A DNA stretch of 64,000 nucleotides from an uncultured Dorea sp. Lineage in GTDB: Bacteria; Bacillota; Clostridia; Lachnospirales; Lachnospiraceae. Where the stretch lies: NCBI GenBank assembly GCA_947652615.1, contig CANTDX010000003.1, positions 1 to 64,000 on the forward strand, given 5' to 3'. A program made the position numbers and the translations under genes. How positions within the stretch are numbered: the first letter of the stretch is position 1; every line of letters begins with the position of its first letter. The notes beneath the pieces are model-generated. The model was not told where the DNA came from. It was given only the letters and a program-made list of their open reading frames with translations, and did no database searches. Shown one piece after another: positions 54,301 through 63,539 of this stretch.

Positions 54301-55302
54301 CTAAATCCGAAACCGTTCCGGTTCTATATATATTTCACCTGCTCTTATAACGTCTTCTAACTGCTCCGGATTCCTCACCCCGGTTACCGGGAATACCTGG
54401 AACGGCCGGCTGATCAGATATGCGATCGACAAGGTCTGCAGGCTGTATCCCGTCTCGTTCTCCAATTCCAGCAATACCTCATATTTTCTCAGATTATCCT
54501 CATTCAGATACGCCCCCAACAGCGCCGGACTGATCTCCTTCCTATTACCTTCTGAAGTAATCTGCCCGCCTTGTACTCTGACACCTGCGGCCTTTAACTT
54601 CTCGAAGAATCCCATAGCCGTAGAAGAAAATGGTACGGAAGGGATCTGCGTCTCGCAGTGCCATCGATATTCTTCTTCCGCAGCTTCCACTAATGTAGGA
54701 TCCGGATTCGTATTCTTCCCCGGATTAATGGACGCCATGCTCCACTGGTTTGACACCGCATAAGGTCCGGCAAGTCCTTTGGACTTAAGGTAAGCCCTCG
54801 CCTTCTCCAACCGTTCGGTACGATAATTGGAGAGACCGTAATACCGGATCTTCCCCTCTCTTCTTAAGTCTTCCAGGATATCCATGATCTCTTCCGCTGG
54901 CTTCGTCTCGTCGTCCCTGTGGAGCCAGTAGAAATCAATCACCTCCACTCCCAGTGTACGCAGGCTTTCCTCCAGATCCTTCCTGATATCCGTCTCATTC
55001 ACCCTTGGAAGCCTACCCGGAGTATCGAACAGATAGTGCGCCCCCTTGGTGGCGATCACCACATCCTTGTAAGCGCCTCTTGATTTCATCCATTCTCCCA
55101 GAATCTTCTCGCTACAATTCTCAAGTCCCGGAACCCATCTGCAATATATATTGGCCGTATCAATAAAATTCCCTCCCTGACGCACATACTGGTCCAGAAT
55201 CTCAAAAGACGCTTCCTTCGTAAGCTTCTCCCCGAAAGGCGCCGTGCCCAGACATACATTGCTTAATTGCAGATCCGTATCCTTCATCACCCTGTACTGC
55301 AT
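54301..55302 (-). CDS. Aldo/keto reductase
   Basis: 333 residues. The catalytic tetrad is visible: Asp48 and Tyr53 (FIDTANIYCRW), Lys86 (VVIATKGAH) and His128 (FYWLHRDDE). NADPH-dependent reduction of a sugar aldehyde or ketone is likely. Lies in the operon between aldolase and alpha-galactosidase genes. Confidence 0.92.
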   Translation of the reverse strand: MQYRVMKDTDLQLSNVCLGTAPFGEKLTKEASFEILDQYVRQGGNFIDTANIYCRWVPGLENCSEKILGEWMKSRGAYKDVVIATKGAHYLFDTPGRLPRVNETDIRKDLEESLRTLGVEVIDFYWLHRDDETKPAEEIMDILEDLRREGKIRYYGLSNYRTERLEKARAYLKSKGLAGPYAVSNQWSMASINPGKNTNPDPTLVEAAEEEYRWHCETQIPSVPFSSTAMGFFEKLKAAGVRVQGGQITSEGNRKEISPALLGAYLNEDNLRKYEVLLELENETGYSLQTLSIAYLISRPFQVFPVTGVRNPEQLEDVIRAGEIYIEPERFRI

Positions 55303-55364
55303 ATTCTGCCTCCTTCCAAAGAACTGTGAATCTTAATCCTTTCAATATGATATTAACACATTTC

Positions 55365-56234
55365 TCAGATTTCTCCCATAGCAAATACCTTCATTGCACA
55401 TTCTGCATCTTCTCTCATCGCGTGCATTCCCCAGCCTGAGATATCGTGGAACAACACCGGCTCCCTCCCTGTTCTCCTTTCAATCTCTGCGATCACCCGT
55501 CCCCCTCCGGCTTTCGCCATATAAGTATAATAATTGATCTTTCGGATTCCTTTGGCTATGGCGGTCCTGTAATCCCGCTCACTGATACCGGAACCTCCAT
55601 GCATCACCAGCGGGATCTCCACCCTCTCCCTGATCCCGTCCAATATATCCATATTAAGCCTTGGTTCCTTCAGATATATTCCGTGGGACGTACCAAAGGA
55701 ACAGGCAAGTGCGTCGATTCCAGTCCGTTCCACGAATTCTTCTGCCTGTCTTGGATCCGTATAGATCTTCGCCGGATCTTCTTCTGGTTCTCCTTCTATC
55801 CGGACGCCCGTCTCCCGTCTTCCCATACTGCCGATCTCTGCCTCCACCGACGCTCCCGTCTTACGCGCCGTCTCCACGGCCTGCCGGGTATCACGCACAT
55901 TCTCCTCATACGGCAATAGGGATCCGTCATACATCACGGAAGTGAATCCCATCTCCAACGCCTTGCCGATATAATCCATCGTCTCGCCGTGATCCAGATG
56001 CACACACACCGGCACCTTCGCCCTTCTTGCAAGCTCCAGCATGACCGGGCCGATCACGGCGATCGGCATCAAGCTCTCATGTACCTGGGCGTGCTGGATG
56101 ATCACCGGTACATTCTGTTCCTCCGCGGCGCCTATAACTGCCAGAATACTTTCCAGATTCGGCGTATTGAAGGATCCTGCCGCACATTTTCTCTTCTCTG
56201 CCCATTCCATGATTTCCTTTAATGTCACTAACAT
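55365..56234 (-). CDS. Class II (zinc) aldolase of the fructose/tagatose-bisphosphate type
   Basis: 289 residues. Metal and catalytic residues: Asp81-His82 in VCVHLDHGET, His184 in FGTSHGIYLKE and His212 in LVMHGGSGIS. The family splits ketose phosphates into dihydroxyacetone phosphate and an aldehyde. With the isomerase and kinase upstream it would complete a route of sugar to ketose to ketose phosphate to two C3 (or C3 plus C2/C4) products. Exact substrate unknown. Confidence 0.9.
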   Translation of the reverse strand: MLVTLKEIMEWAEKRKCAAGSFNTPNLESILAVIGAAEEQNVPVIIQHAQVHESLMPIAVIGPVMLELARRAKVPVCVHLDHGETMDYIGKALEMGFTSVMYDGSLLPYEENVRDTRQAVETARKTGASVEAEIGSMGRRETGVRIEGEPEEDPAKIYTDPRQAEEFVERTGIDALACSFGTSHGIYLKEPRLNMDILDGIRERVEIPLVMHGGSGISERDYRTAIAKGIRKINYYTYMAKAGGGRVIAEIERRTGREPVLFHDISGWGMHAMREDAECAMKVFAMGEI

Positions 56235-56235
56235 G

Positions 56236-57261
56236 TTATCGTTCCTCCTCTGTCATCCTCACCTGCACCTTATAATATGCACGTTCATCCGGGCCAAGAA
56301 CCGTAAGCTTTCCTGCCCTGCGCACCTGATCCCTGCCGTCCGGATAACAATTCCCCGGTTCTAACCCCAGCACATAATCTCTCTTCCCCATCATCTTCCA
56401 CTGTGTAAAGCATGGAAGCTTCTCTGCGTCAAACCGGATCTCCAATCCCTGCCCGATCTCGGGGTTATAGACGGACGCTGCCCCTTCTTTATCGAATGTA
56501 TGATAATAGCACTGTTCTTCGAACATCTCCTGCGGCTTGGTAATCCGATCCCAATGCTTTAACTCCCTTTGGGCATGGTCGTTTCTTCCTCTTACCTGCT
56601 CCGACAATATGGTCAGCCGCGCGCGCTCTGTCAGCAGCGGATATCCCACATTCATATGATATAATATCATAAGCGGGCACGGACGGTCACCTCTGTTCGT
56701 GATCTCATCTTCAATCCAGATTACGTTATCCTCAAGAGAACAGACGATCACCCTGTCCATCACCAATTTATTTCCGAAGATCCTCTCATCCGGTATCCTG
56801 GCATGGATCCGTATCTGGCTTCCGTCCCGTTCCCAGCAGATATGCTCCGCCGGAGTGTTGCCGATCGTCCCGTGCAGCGGCAGACATTCCCCCTCATCCA
56901 CACAAGGCGAACCCACCGCCGTTAAACCGCATGTGGTCAGGAATCCTGCGGTAAATGATTTCAAGAATCCATCTCCCCGGTCATCATAATACGACGGGGC
57001 CACATATCCGTTAGGGGAAAAGTATCCCATGTTGACTCCCCGGAACTTCAATCTGGAAATATCTGCACACCGGTCCGCAGCTACCGTGAATTCAAGTCCG
57101 CGTCCGTTCCACACCTGGAAGATACGCATCCCGTCCCCCTTGCCTCCTGTCAGCCTGTATTCTTCTACCCCTGCCAACTGGCTGTCATGCCCGATATAAT
57201 CTCTGATATCTCTGCACATTCGTCTCTCACTCCTTCTCATCTCCGGTAACCGTTCAGACAA
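56236..57261 (-). CDS. DUF4432 / aldose 1-epimerase-like protein
   Basis: 341 residues, a galactose-mutarotase-like beta-sandwich: GRGLEFTVAADRCADISRL, CLPLHGTIGNTPAEHICW with a conserved histidine, LILYHMNVGYPLL and VLGLEPGNCYP. DUF4432 enzymes are presumed sugar epimerases or mutarotases. It abuts the aldolase gene by one base. Confidence 0.85.
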   Translation of the reverse strand: MSERLPEMRRSERRMCRDIRDYIGHDSQLAGVEEYRLTGGKGDGMRIFQVWNGRGLEFTVAADRCADISRLKFRGVNMGYFSPNGYVAPSYYDDRGDGFLKSFTAGFLTTCGLTAVGSPCVDEGECLPLHGTIGNTPAEHICWERDGSQIRIHARIPDERIFGNKLVMDRVIVCSLEDNVIWIEDEITNRGDRPCPLMILYHMNVGYPLLTERARLTILSEQVRGRNDHAQRELKHWDRITKPQEMFEEQCYYHTFDKEGAASVYNPEIGQGLEIRFDAEKLPCFTQWKMMGKRDYVLGLEPGNCYPDGRDQVRRAGKLTVLGPDERAYYKVQVRMTEEER

Positions 57262-57295
57262 TCTGACCTGTTACCATCTCCGAACTATCAGCTTC

Positions 57296-58783
57296 CTACA
57301 TAAATGGGCGGACTGCTCTGTATAGTTCTCTGTATCTCTCATAATACTTCTCATATACTTCTTGATGCTCTTTCCTTGGATCATATACCTTGCGCTCATG
57401 GATGAATTTCTCCGAAGCAGCATACAGATCCGGGTAGATCCCCGCCGCTGTGCCTGCCATCATGGCGCAGCCTGCCGCTCCCGCCTCCGCATGATCAAGA
57501 GCCGCCACCGGCACACCCAGGATATCCGCCCTCATCTGCATCCACACTTCGGAAGCCGCGCCTCCTCCCGCCGCACGGAGGCTCTTTGGGCAGATCCCTG
57601 CCTGCTTAAGGCGCTCCAGATTCAGCTTCATCTCATATACGACTCCCTCCATCACCGCACGGTAGAAGTCTGCTGCCGTATGTCCAAGCGTCAGGCCGAC
57701 CACCGCGCCTCTGGCTCCTTCATCCATATAAGGGGTAGCCGCCCCCGCCCAATACGGCAGCACCAGAATTCCCGTGGGCTCGTCCCTCATCTCCTGTTCC
57801 AGAATATCATAGACGGAAGTACCTTGCCCTTCTGCCCGGGATATCTCCCATTTGGCAAGGTTCTGAATATACCAGGAGACCAATGCTCCGCCGGCGAAAG
57901 AGAACGCATAGGTCACATACCGCCCGGGAACCACATAGGGAACGATCGCATAATTCCCCTGATACATCACATTTCCCTCCAGAACGCCCTCATACACGGG
58001 TGTGATGCATTCCACCGTACCCGCTCCGTCAACCGCCGTGCCCTGCTCAAATACTCCCGCCCCGACAGCCGCCGCCACTTGATCATGCCCTGCCGGAAGA
58101 ACCAACAGATCCGGTGAGATCCCTGATTCTGCGGCCAGTTCCTCTTTTATTGTACCGGCCGCCGTTCCTGCGATTACCGGACGCGAGAATAATTCCAGGT
58201 CCAGCTCTGCTGCCGCTAATATTTCCTTGCTCCATTCCATCTTCCTGATATCGAACCCCATGCTTCGGGCAGCCAGAGAGTAATCGATCACAGCTTCACC
58301 GGTAAGCATATAGATGATATAATCTTCCATCATAAGAATATGCCTGACCCTCTCATACTGCCCGGGGCAATGCTTTTTGACCCACATAATCTTCGGGACG
58401 CTGTACATGCTGTGGGGATTCAGCCCGGTTACAGACCGGAGCTTCTCTTTCCCCAGCATATCTGTCAAACTACGGCACTCTTCTGCCCCTCTTGGATCCG
58501 TATACAGCATCGCCGGACGCACCGGACGGTCTTCCTCATCCAATAATACACAGGTTTCACCGAAGCTGGTAACCCCCATTGCACGTATATCCTTATACCT
58601 GCTTCCTATCTCGGTAAGCAGACACTTTACACTCTCCCAGATCATCTCCGCGTTGACCTCATGCTCTCCGGTACTTCTTGATACCGGATATTCCCGGTAT
58701 CCGCGGTACAGAAATACTCCCTCCTCATCATATACCGTCACCTTACACCCTGTCGTCCCGATATCTAATCCCGCTAAAGACAT
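57296..58783 (-). CDS. FGGY family carbohydrate kinase
   Basis: 495 residues from the ATG at 58783 (GGAGG six bases before). Actin-like ATPase with LAGLDIGTTGCKVTVYDEEG, the sugar-binding VLPAGHDQVAAAVGAG region and AAGGGAASEVWMQMRADILG. Phosphorylates a ketopentose or ketohexose (xylulose/fuculose/rhamnulose range). Directly follows the isomerase gene, whose product should be its substrate. Confidence 0.92.
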   Translation of the reverse strand: MSLAGLDIGTTGCKVTVYDEEGVFLYRGYREYPVSRSTGEHEVNAEMIWESVKCLLTEIGSRYKDIRAMGVTSFGETCVLLDEEDRPVRPAMLYTDPRGAEECRSLTDMLGKEKLRSVTGLNPHSMYSVPKIMWVKKHCPGQYERVRHILMMEDYIIYMLTGEAVIDYSLAARSMGFDIRKMEWSKEILAAAELDLELFSRPVIAGTAAGTIKEELAAESGISPDLLVLPAGHDQVAAAVGAGVFEQGTAVDGAGTVECITPVYEGVLEGNVMYQGNYAIVPYVVPGRYVTYAFSFAGGALVSWYIQNLAKWEISRAEGQGTSVYDILEQEMRDEPTGILVLPYWAGAATPYMDEGARGAVVGLTLGHTAADFYRAVMEGVVYEMKLNLERLKQAGICPKSLRAAGGGAASEVWMQMRADILGVPVAALDHAEAGAAGCAMMAGTAAGIYPDLYAASEKFIHERKVYDPRKEHQEVYEKYYERYRELYRAVRPFM

Positions 58784-58827
58784 CTTCTTCCTCCCTTCTG
58801 TACCGCTCCTTAGGTTCGGCGGCATCT

Positions 58828-60222
58828 CTACTCTTCAATTGACACCACATCATATCCCAGATAATATCGGAACGCTTCCTCCAACACCCATTTCATATGC
58901 CCGTTCGCAACCGTCGTATGATGCTTGAAGCCCCCTCTTGCCAGACGGATCAGCTTCCTCTGCAGATCCGGGATTCTTGCCACCCCCGCACATCCGAAAT
59001 ACTCCGCCTCTATCTCATCTTCCGTGAATTCACCCTCACTGAAATAAATGGTAATCCTGCCGTCTTCCGTCTTGCAATTGGAGAAGGTCATGGGAAAAGC
59101 AGCAATCCTCCCCTCATTCGTCCCCCAGCCGCTCCCGGGATCTCCTTTGTCGAACATTTTGTGGGAGGTAACCTTTCCCTTCTCTTTCATCAACTTCTGA
59201 GCCGCCGAACCGCAGTGGAACAGTATTACCTTATCCGGGTCATCCCCGTAATTATTGTTCCAGTCCAGACAAGCGGCCGGGCCTTCTGATGCAAGCTGCA
59301 ATGCCCGCATCGTGACGGCGGAACACATATCGATCTCGCAGGACGCCGCGATGCCCCTGTCATTTAATTCACTGATCAGAACACAAGGGCACACCCGCAG
59401 GTATGTCTCCATCTCATTCCAACAGCGAAGGGCGATGGCATCCAGGCGATAATTCTCAATATATTCATCGATCACCACTCCGATCTTCGACAGCATTACT
59501 CTCTTGTCTTCCGGAACTGCTGTGAAGTCCGTATAGTTCTCAAGAGTCTGCCTCTTTTGACGCACCTTAGGGTCCTGGTCATCCTTTTGCCGAACGAATT
59601 CAAATACCTCCGACAGATCGAAGCATTCCACATTGATCCCATGCCTCTGCATCGTAATCTCATCAAACCTGACCGTCTTAAAAGCCGTAGTCCTTGCACC
59701 GATACATCCGATCGTAAACCGCTTCATCCCGTTGACTACCCTGCACACTGCCGCAAAATCCCGGAGATTGCTCTCGAACGCTTTCGACAGCGGATGAACC
59801 ACATGGGGCATCATCACGGTATACGGAACCTGATACTGCCCGAACACATCCGTCACAGAGAATTTGCCGCAGAACGCGTCTCTCCTATGGGCAAAATCCA
59901 TCTTCCCGATCTCATCCGGATAGGCCTGCATCAAGATTGGTACCCCCGCGTCCCTAAGAGCCGTGACCGCGCCGTTTTCATCTACGAAGATCGGCTGGCA
60001 TAAGATCACTCCGTCATACTCTCCCTCATGTGATTTCAGCCATCTCGCGTAGATCCGTCCTTCTTCCCGCGTCTCCACCGCACCGTATCTGGTCGCCTCC
60101 TTATCCATGATCAGATATTCGTATCCCGCGTCTGAAACCGCCTTCTTCATATCCTCTCTGGCTCCTTCGATCAGCTCTGCCGGCATAAAACCCCTGTTTC
60201 CAAAAAATAAAGCAAATCTCAT
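58828..60222 (-). CDS. L-fucose / L-arabinose isomerase family protein
   Basis: 464 residues. Shared fold of fucose and arabinose isomerases: N-terminal Rossmann-like domain (FALFFGNRGFMPAELI) and metal-binding centre around RCWNEMETYLRVCPC and ASCEIDMCSAVTMRAL with conserved glutamate and aspartate. Interconverts an aldose and its ketose. It is shorter than E. coli FucI (about 590 residues), so L-fucose cannot be assumed. First gene of the minus-strand catabolic operon. Confidence 0.85.
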   Translation of the reverse strand: MRFALFFGNRGFMPAELIEGAREDMKKAVSDAGYEYLIMDKEATRYGAVETREEGRIYARWLKSHEGEYDGVILCQPIFVDENGAVTALRDAGVPILMQAYPDEIGKMDFAHRRDAFCGKFSVTDVFGQYQVPYTVMMPHVVHPLSKAFESNLRDFAAVCRVVNGMKRFTIGCIGARTTAFKTVRFDEITMQRHGINVECFDLSEVFEFVRQKDDQDPKVRQKRQTLENYTDFTAVPEDKRVMLSKIGVVIDEYIENYRLDAIALRCWNEMETYLRVCPCVLISELNDRGIAASCEIDMCSAVTMRALQLASEGPAACLDWNNNYGDDPDKVILFHCGSAAQKLMKEKGKVTSHKMFDKGDPGSGWGTNEGRIAAFPMTFSNCKTEDGRITIYFSEGEFTEDEIEAEYFGCAGVARIPDLQRKLIRLARGGFKHHTTVANGHMKWVLEEAFRYYLGYDVVSIEE

Positions 60223-60278
60223 ATCCTTCCTCCTGTTTTCGTGTTTGATATTTTCATTTTAAATAATCCAGGATTTTT

Positions 60279-60361
60279 ATTATAGACAAATCCATATGAA
60301 AAACTGTAAATTTGTTCTGATCAAAAAATACATTTACATTTTATAACTCCTGTATTAGAAT
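60279..60361. promoter_or_regulatory. Divergent promoters of the isomerase operon and pocR-type gene with inverted repeat
   Basis: Plus strand: TTTACA (60333-60338), 17 bases, TAGAAT (60356-60361), driving the PocR-AraC gene. Minus strand: TATAAT (60284-60279) without a good -35, typical of an activated promoter, driving the isomerase operon. Between them TGTAAAT (60305-60311) is inverted as ATTTACA (60332-60338) with a 20-base gap, overlapping the plus -35; likely a regulator site. Confidence 0.65.
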
Positions 60362-60394
60362 CACAGTAAAGGAAAAAATCGAGAGGGAACGTAT

Positions 60395-61225
60395 ATGATT
60401 GATTATCTGAACACCAAAGAACTGTTGTCGCTTTTAAAGGATTTTTATCTTTTGACGAAAATCAAAATCGTCATTTTTGATACAGAATATGAAGAAATCG
60501 CCGCTTATCCAGACTCCCACTGCTCTTACTGTAAACTCCTGCGCGAGAATCCTTCCTGCCTGGAAAAATGCCTGAACAGCAATTACCAATCCTTCCAGCA
60601 CTGCCGGAAGACCTCTGAAATCCTCGTGTATCACTGCCATGCGGGATTGATCGAAGCCACCGCCCCTCTGATCGACAACGGTATCCTCGTCGGATATATT
60701 ATGTTTGGACAGATCACAGATCTTGACACAGACGAAGAACTGTTAAGCCTGATCCGCCGTACGCTGTCTGCCAATCAGATATCTGCCCGTATTCCGGAAA
60801 AAGATCTCTTGGATATCGAGAAGAAAAGCAAAGACCAGATCCTTGCCGCCGCAAAGATCCTGGAAGCCTGTACCTTCTACGTCCTCCTGAAGAATCTCAT
60901 GACCGCCCGCAGACAGAATTTTGTAGATAATCTGAACGCTTATCTGCTGTCACATCTTGACGAACCTCTCACAGCAGATCAGATTGCCTCTGATTTCTCC
61001 ATCAGCCGAAGTAAGCTGTACAGCAGTTGCGAGAAATATCTCGGAACAGGAATCGCCCAATATGTCAAAAGCTTACGTCTTGAAAAGGCGAAAGAACTTC
61101 TGAAAAGTACCGACCTTACGGTCAGTGTGATATCTGAAAAGGTGGGATTTGCTGATTATAACTATTTCTGCAGAGTATTCAAACAGGAAACCGGCCTCTC
61201 CGCAAAGAAGTACCGCTATCGGTGA
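60395..61225 (+). CDS. PocR-domain AraC family regulator
   Basis: 276 residues. The N-terminal PocR sensory domain (about 10-165) shows its conserved cysteines CSYCKLLRENPSCLEKC and YHCHAGLIEATAPLI, GYIMFGQITD. The C-terminal AraC domain has two helix-turn-helix units (LTADQIASDFSISRSKLYSS; LTVSVISEKVGFADYNYFCR). PocR domains bind small hydroxylated molecules. Divergent from the isomerase operon and followed by a transporter, it likely activates both. Confidence 0.93.
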   Translation: MIDYLNTKELLSLLKDFYLLTKIKIVIFDTEYEEIAAYPDSHCSYCKLLRENPSCLEKCLNSNYQSFQHCRKTSEILVYHCHAGLIEATAPLIDNGILVGYIMFGQITDLDTDEELLSLIRRTLSANQISARIPEKDLLDIEKKSKDQILAAAKILEACTFYVLLKNLMTARRQNFVDNLNAYLLSHLDEPLTADQIASDFSISRSKLYSSCEKYLGTGIAQYVKSLRLEKAKELLKSTDLTVSVISEKVGFADYNYFCRVFKQETGLSAKKYRYR

Positions 61226-61352
61226 CATATAGATTGTATAAATAAATATGCATATATATCGAATCTATCAATTTGATGATTCTGACGCATATTGGTATAA
61301 TATTCAGGAGAGACTTATTATGTCATTGAAAGTGAAGAGAAGGAGGAACCTT

Positions 61353-62669
61353 ATGAAGAAGAAATTAATCAGTACACTGCTCATCCTGTCCATGACGGCA
61401 GCCATGGCAGCCGGATGCAGCGGCAAAGAATCATCAGGTGATTCAAACACAGGAGGAAACGGAAGCGCTTCCTCTGATACAACAACCTCAGATGACAGCA
61501 CGGACGGAGAAGGCGGCAGCATCACCTTCATGGCTCCTGACTGGGCGATCCCCACAGACGACCAGCTCAAGGCATTCACCGATGAGACCGGTATCGAGGT
61601 TACGGTCAATGAGGTCGGCTGGGATGATATCCGTGACAAGATGGTCACAGCAGCGGCCGGCGGACAGGCTGTCGCAGACGTTGTAGAAGTGGACTGGTCC
61701 TGGGTCGGCGAGTTCTATGCGGCAGACTGGTTGGAACCGCTGGACGTATCGGATGAAGTGAAGGCAGACATGCCTACCCTGGAGACATTTACCAAGGACG
61801 GCAATGTCCTGGCAGTCCCGTATGCCAACGATTATCGCCTGTCCTATTATAATACGAAGCAGTATGAAGACGCCGAGATCAAAGAAGAGCCTCAGACCTG
61901 GGACGAGGTATATGCAAACTGCAAGACGCTGAAAGAGAAGGGCGTCTGCGAGTATCCTTTCGCGCTGCCTTTGAATGCAGAGGAGAAGACTTCGACCTAC
62001 CTGATGTGGCTTGCTTATACTATGAACGGAATCGTATTCAACGACGACGGAACTCTGAACAAGGACTCTGTCCTTGCAGCGCTGAAGTACGAAGAACAGC
62101 TTATCAAGGACGAGCTGGTGGATCCTGCGGACAAGACCTCTTCCGGTATGGACGCCTATAAGCGTATCTTATCCGGATCCGCGAATTTCCTGACCGGGCC
62201 TACCTCCTTCGTATCGAAGAGCACCAACGAAGAGGACTGCAGCGTAATCGGTCAAATCACACCGATCCTGGTTCCCGGCAAGGATGCCAAAGCAACCGTT
62301 ACTATGGCGCTGCCGGAAGCGCTTGGCGTGACCAAGTTCTCCGAGAACAAGGATGCAGCGAAGAAATTCATCGAATGGTACACATCCGCCGAGATGCAGG
62401 AAGCATTGAATGAGACGAACACCGCTATTCCTACGCTGAATTCCGTATTGAAGAAACTGATCGACGACGGCAAGATCCAGAACGCAGGCGCCATGATGGA
62501 ACAGGCAGAACTGATCGCTTCCCCGTTCCCCGGCGGAGTTCCGGCTTACTACGCAGAGATGAGCAACACCATGTACAATGCGATCAATAAGATGGCATTG
62601 GGAGAGATGACTGCCGATGAAGCTTATGCTGAGATGGAGGCGAAGGTAGCAGAACTGGCTGCCGAGTAA
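61353..62669 (+). CDS. Sugar ABC transporter substrate-binding lipoprotein
   Basis: 438 residues from the ATG at 61353 (GGAGG six bases upstream). Lipobox AAGC (Cys near residue 22), a Ser/Gly/Thr/Asp-rich linker, then an extracellular solute-binding fold (SITFMAPDWAIPTDDQLKAF; DVVEVDWSWVGEFYAADWLEP). First gene of the second importer in this sugar region. No similarity to the first binding protein beyond the fold. Confidence 0.92.
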   Translation: MKKKLISTLLILSMTAAMAAGCSGKESSGDSNTGGNGSASSDTTTSDDSTDGEGGSITFMAPDWAIPTDDQLKAFTDETGIEVTVNEVGWDDIRDKMVTAAAGGQAVADVVEVDWSWVGEFYAADWLEPLDVSDEVKADMPTLETFTKDGNVLAVPYANDYRLSYYNTKQYEDAEIKEEPQTWDEVYANCKTLKEKGVCEYPFALPLNAEEKTSTYLMWLAYTMNGIVFNDDGTLNKDSVLAALKYEEQLIKDELVDPADKTSSGMDAYKRILSGSANFLTGPTSFVSKSTNEEDCSVIGQITPILVPGKDAKATVTMALPEALGVTKFSENKDAAKKFIEWYTSAEMQEALNETNTAIPTLNSVLKKLIDDGKIQNAGAMMEQAELIASPFPGGVPAYYAEMSNTMYNAINKMALGEMTADEAYAEMEAKVAELAAE

Positions 62670-63539
62670 ATGATGAAAAAGAAGATATTACCTTATCTCT
62701 TACTATCACCCATGATCCTGATCATGGGTGTATTAGTATTTTATCCGATCATAGCAACATTCTCATACAGCCTTAAGAAATGGAAGCTGACCGCGCCGAA
62801 CGATATCCATATGGTGGGGCTTCGCAATTATGTCAGTATTCTGAACTCCGACTCCTTCTGGTACAGCTTCCAGAACACACTGTTTATCCTGGCGGTTGTC
62901 GTACTTCTGACAACCGTACTTGGATTCCTTACGTCCATTTTCCTGAATATTGATGTGAAATGGTCCGGTATCCTGTTGGCGGTCGCCATGCTGCCATGGG
63001 CGCTGCCCCCTTATGTCAACGGAATCCTGTGGAAATTCGTATTTTCATCCGGGTATGGATTCATGAACAAGACCGTCATCGGCCTGGGACTTGCAGACAA
63101 ACCGATCGAATGGCTTAGTTCCCGCTGGTCGCTCCTTCTGATCGTATCCTTGGTTGTGACCTGGCGCAGTATCCCATTCACGGCGCTGGTATGCCTGGCG
63201 GGCAGGCAGTCAATCCCCGGCGGCCTCTACGAAGCGGCGCGCATCGACGGCGGAAACAGGCGGACGATCTTCCGGACGATCACCCTGCCTCTTATGCTCC
63301 CGTTTCTGGCGATCGGAATTACATCCACATCCGTCACGGCCATCAACGTATTCGACGAGATCATTGCACTGTCCGGATACAGCGACCTGGGGAAAAACAT
63401 ACTGGTAGAGAGCTATATGACCACTTTCTCTTTCCTGGACTTCGGAAAGGGAAGCGCAGTTACTTATCTGGTGATGCTGTTTGCGGGAATCTTAGGGATC
63501 TTCTACCTTAGAAGTCTGAACAAGGAGGTAGAATACTGA
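62670..63539 (+). CDS. Sugar ABC transporter permease (MalF type)
   Basis: 289 residues, six membrane segments, EAA motif PGGLYEAARIDGGNRRTIF. ATG lies directly after the binding-protein stop (TAAATG) and the gene end overlaps the next start (TGATG), so the three genes are tightly coupled. Confidence 0.94.
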   Translation: MMKKKILPYLLLSPMILIMGVLVFYPIIATFSYSLKKWKLTAPNDIHMVGLRNYVSILNSDSFWYSFQNTLFILAVVVLLTTVLGFLTSIFLNIDVKWSGILLAVAMLPWALPPYVNGILWKFVFSSGYGFMNKTVIGLGLADKPIEWLSSRWSLLLIVSLVVTWRSIPFTALVCLAGRQSIPGGLYEAARIDGGNRRTIFRTITLPLMLPFLAIGITSTSVTAINVFDEIIALSGYSDLGKNILVESYMTTFSFLDFGKGSAVTYLVMLFAGILGIFYLRSLNKEVEY

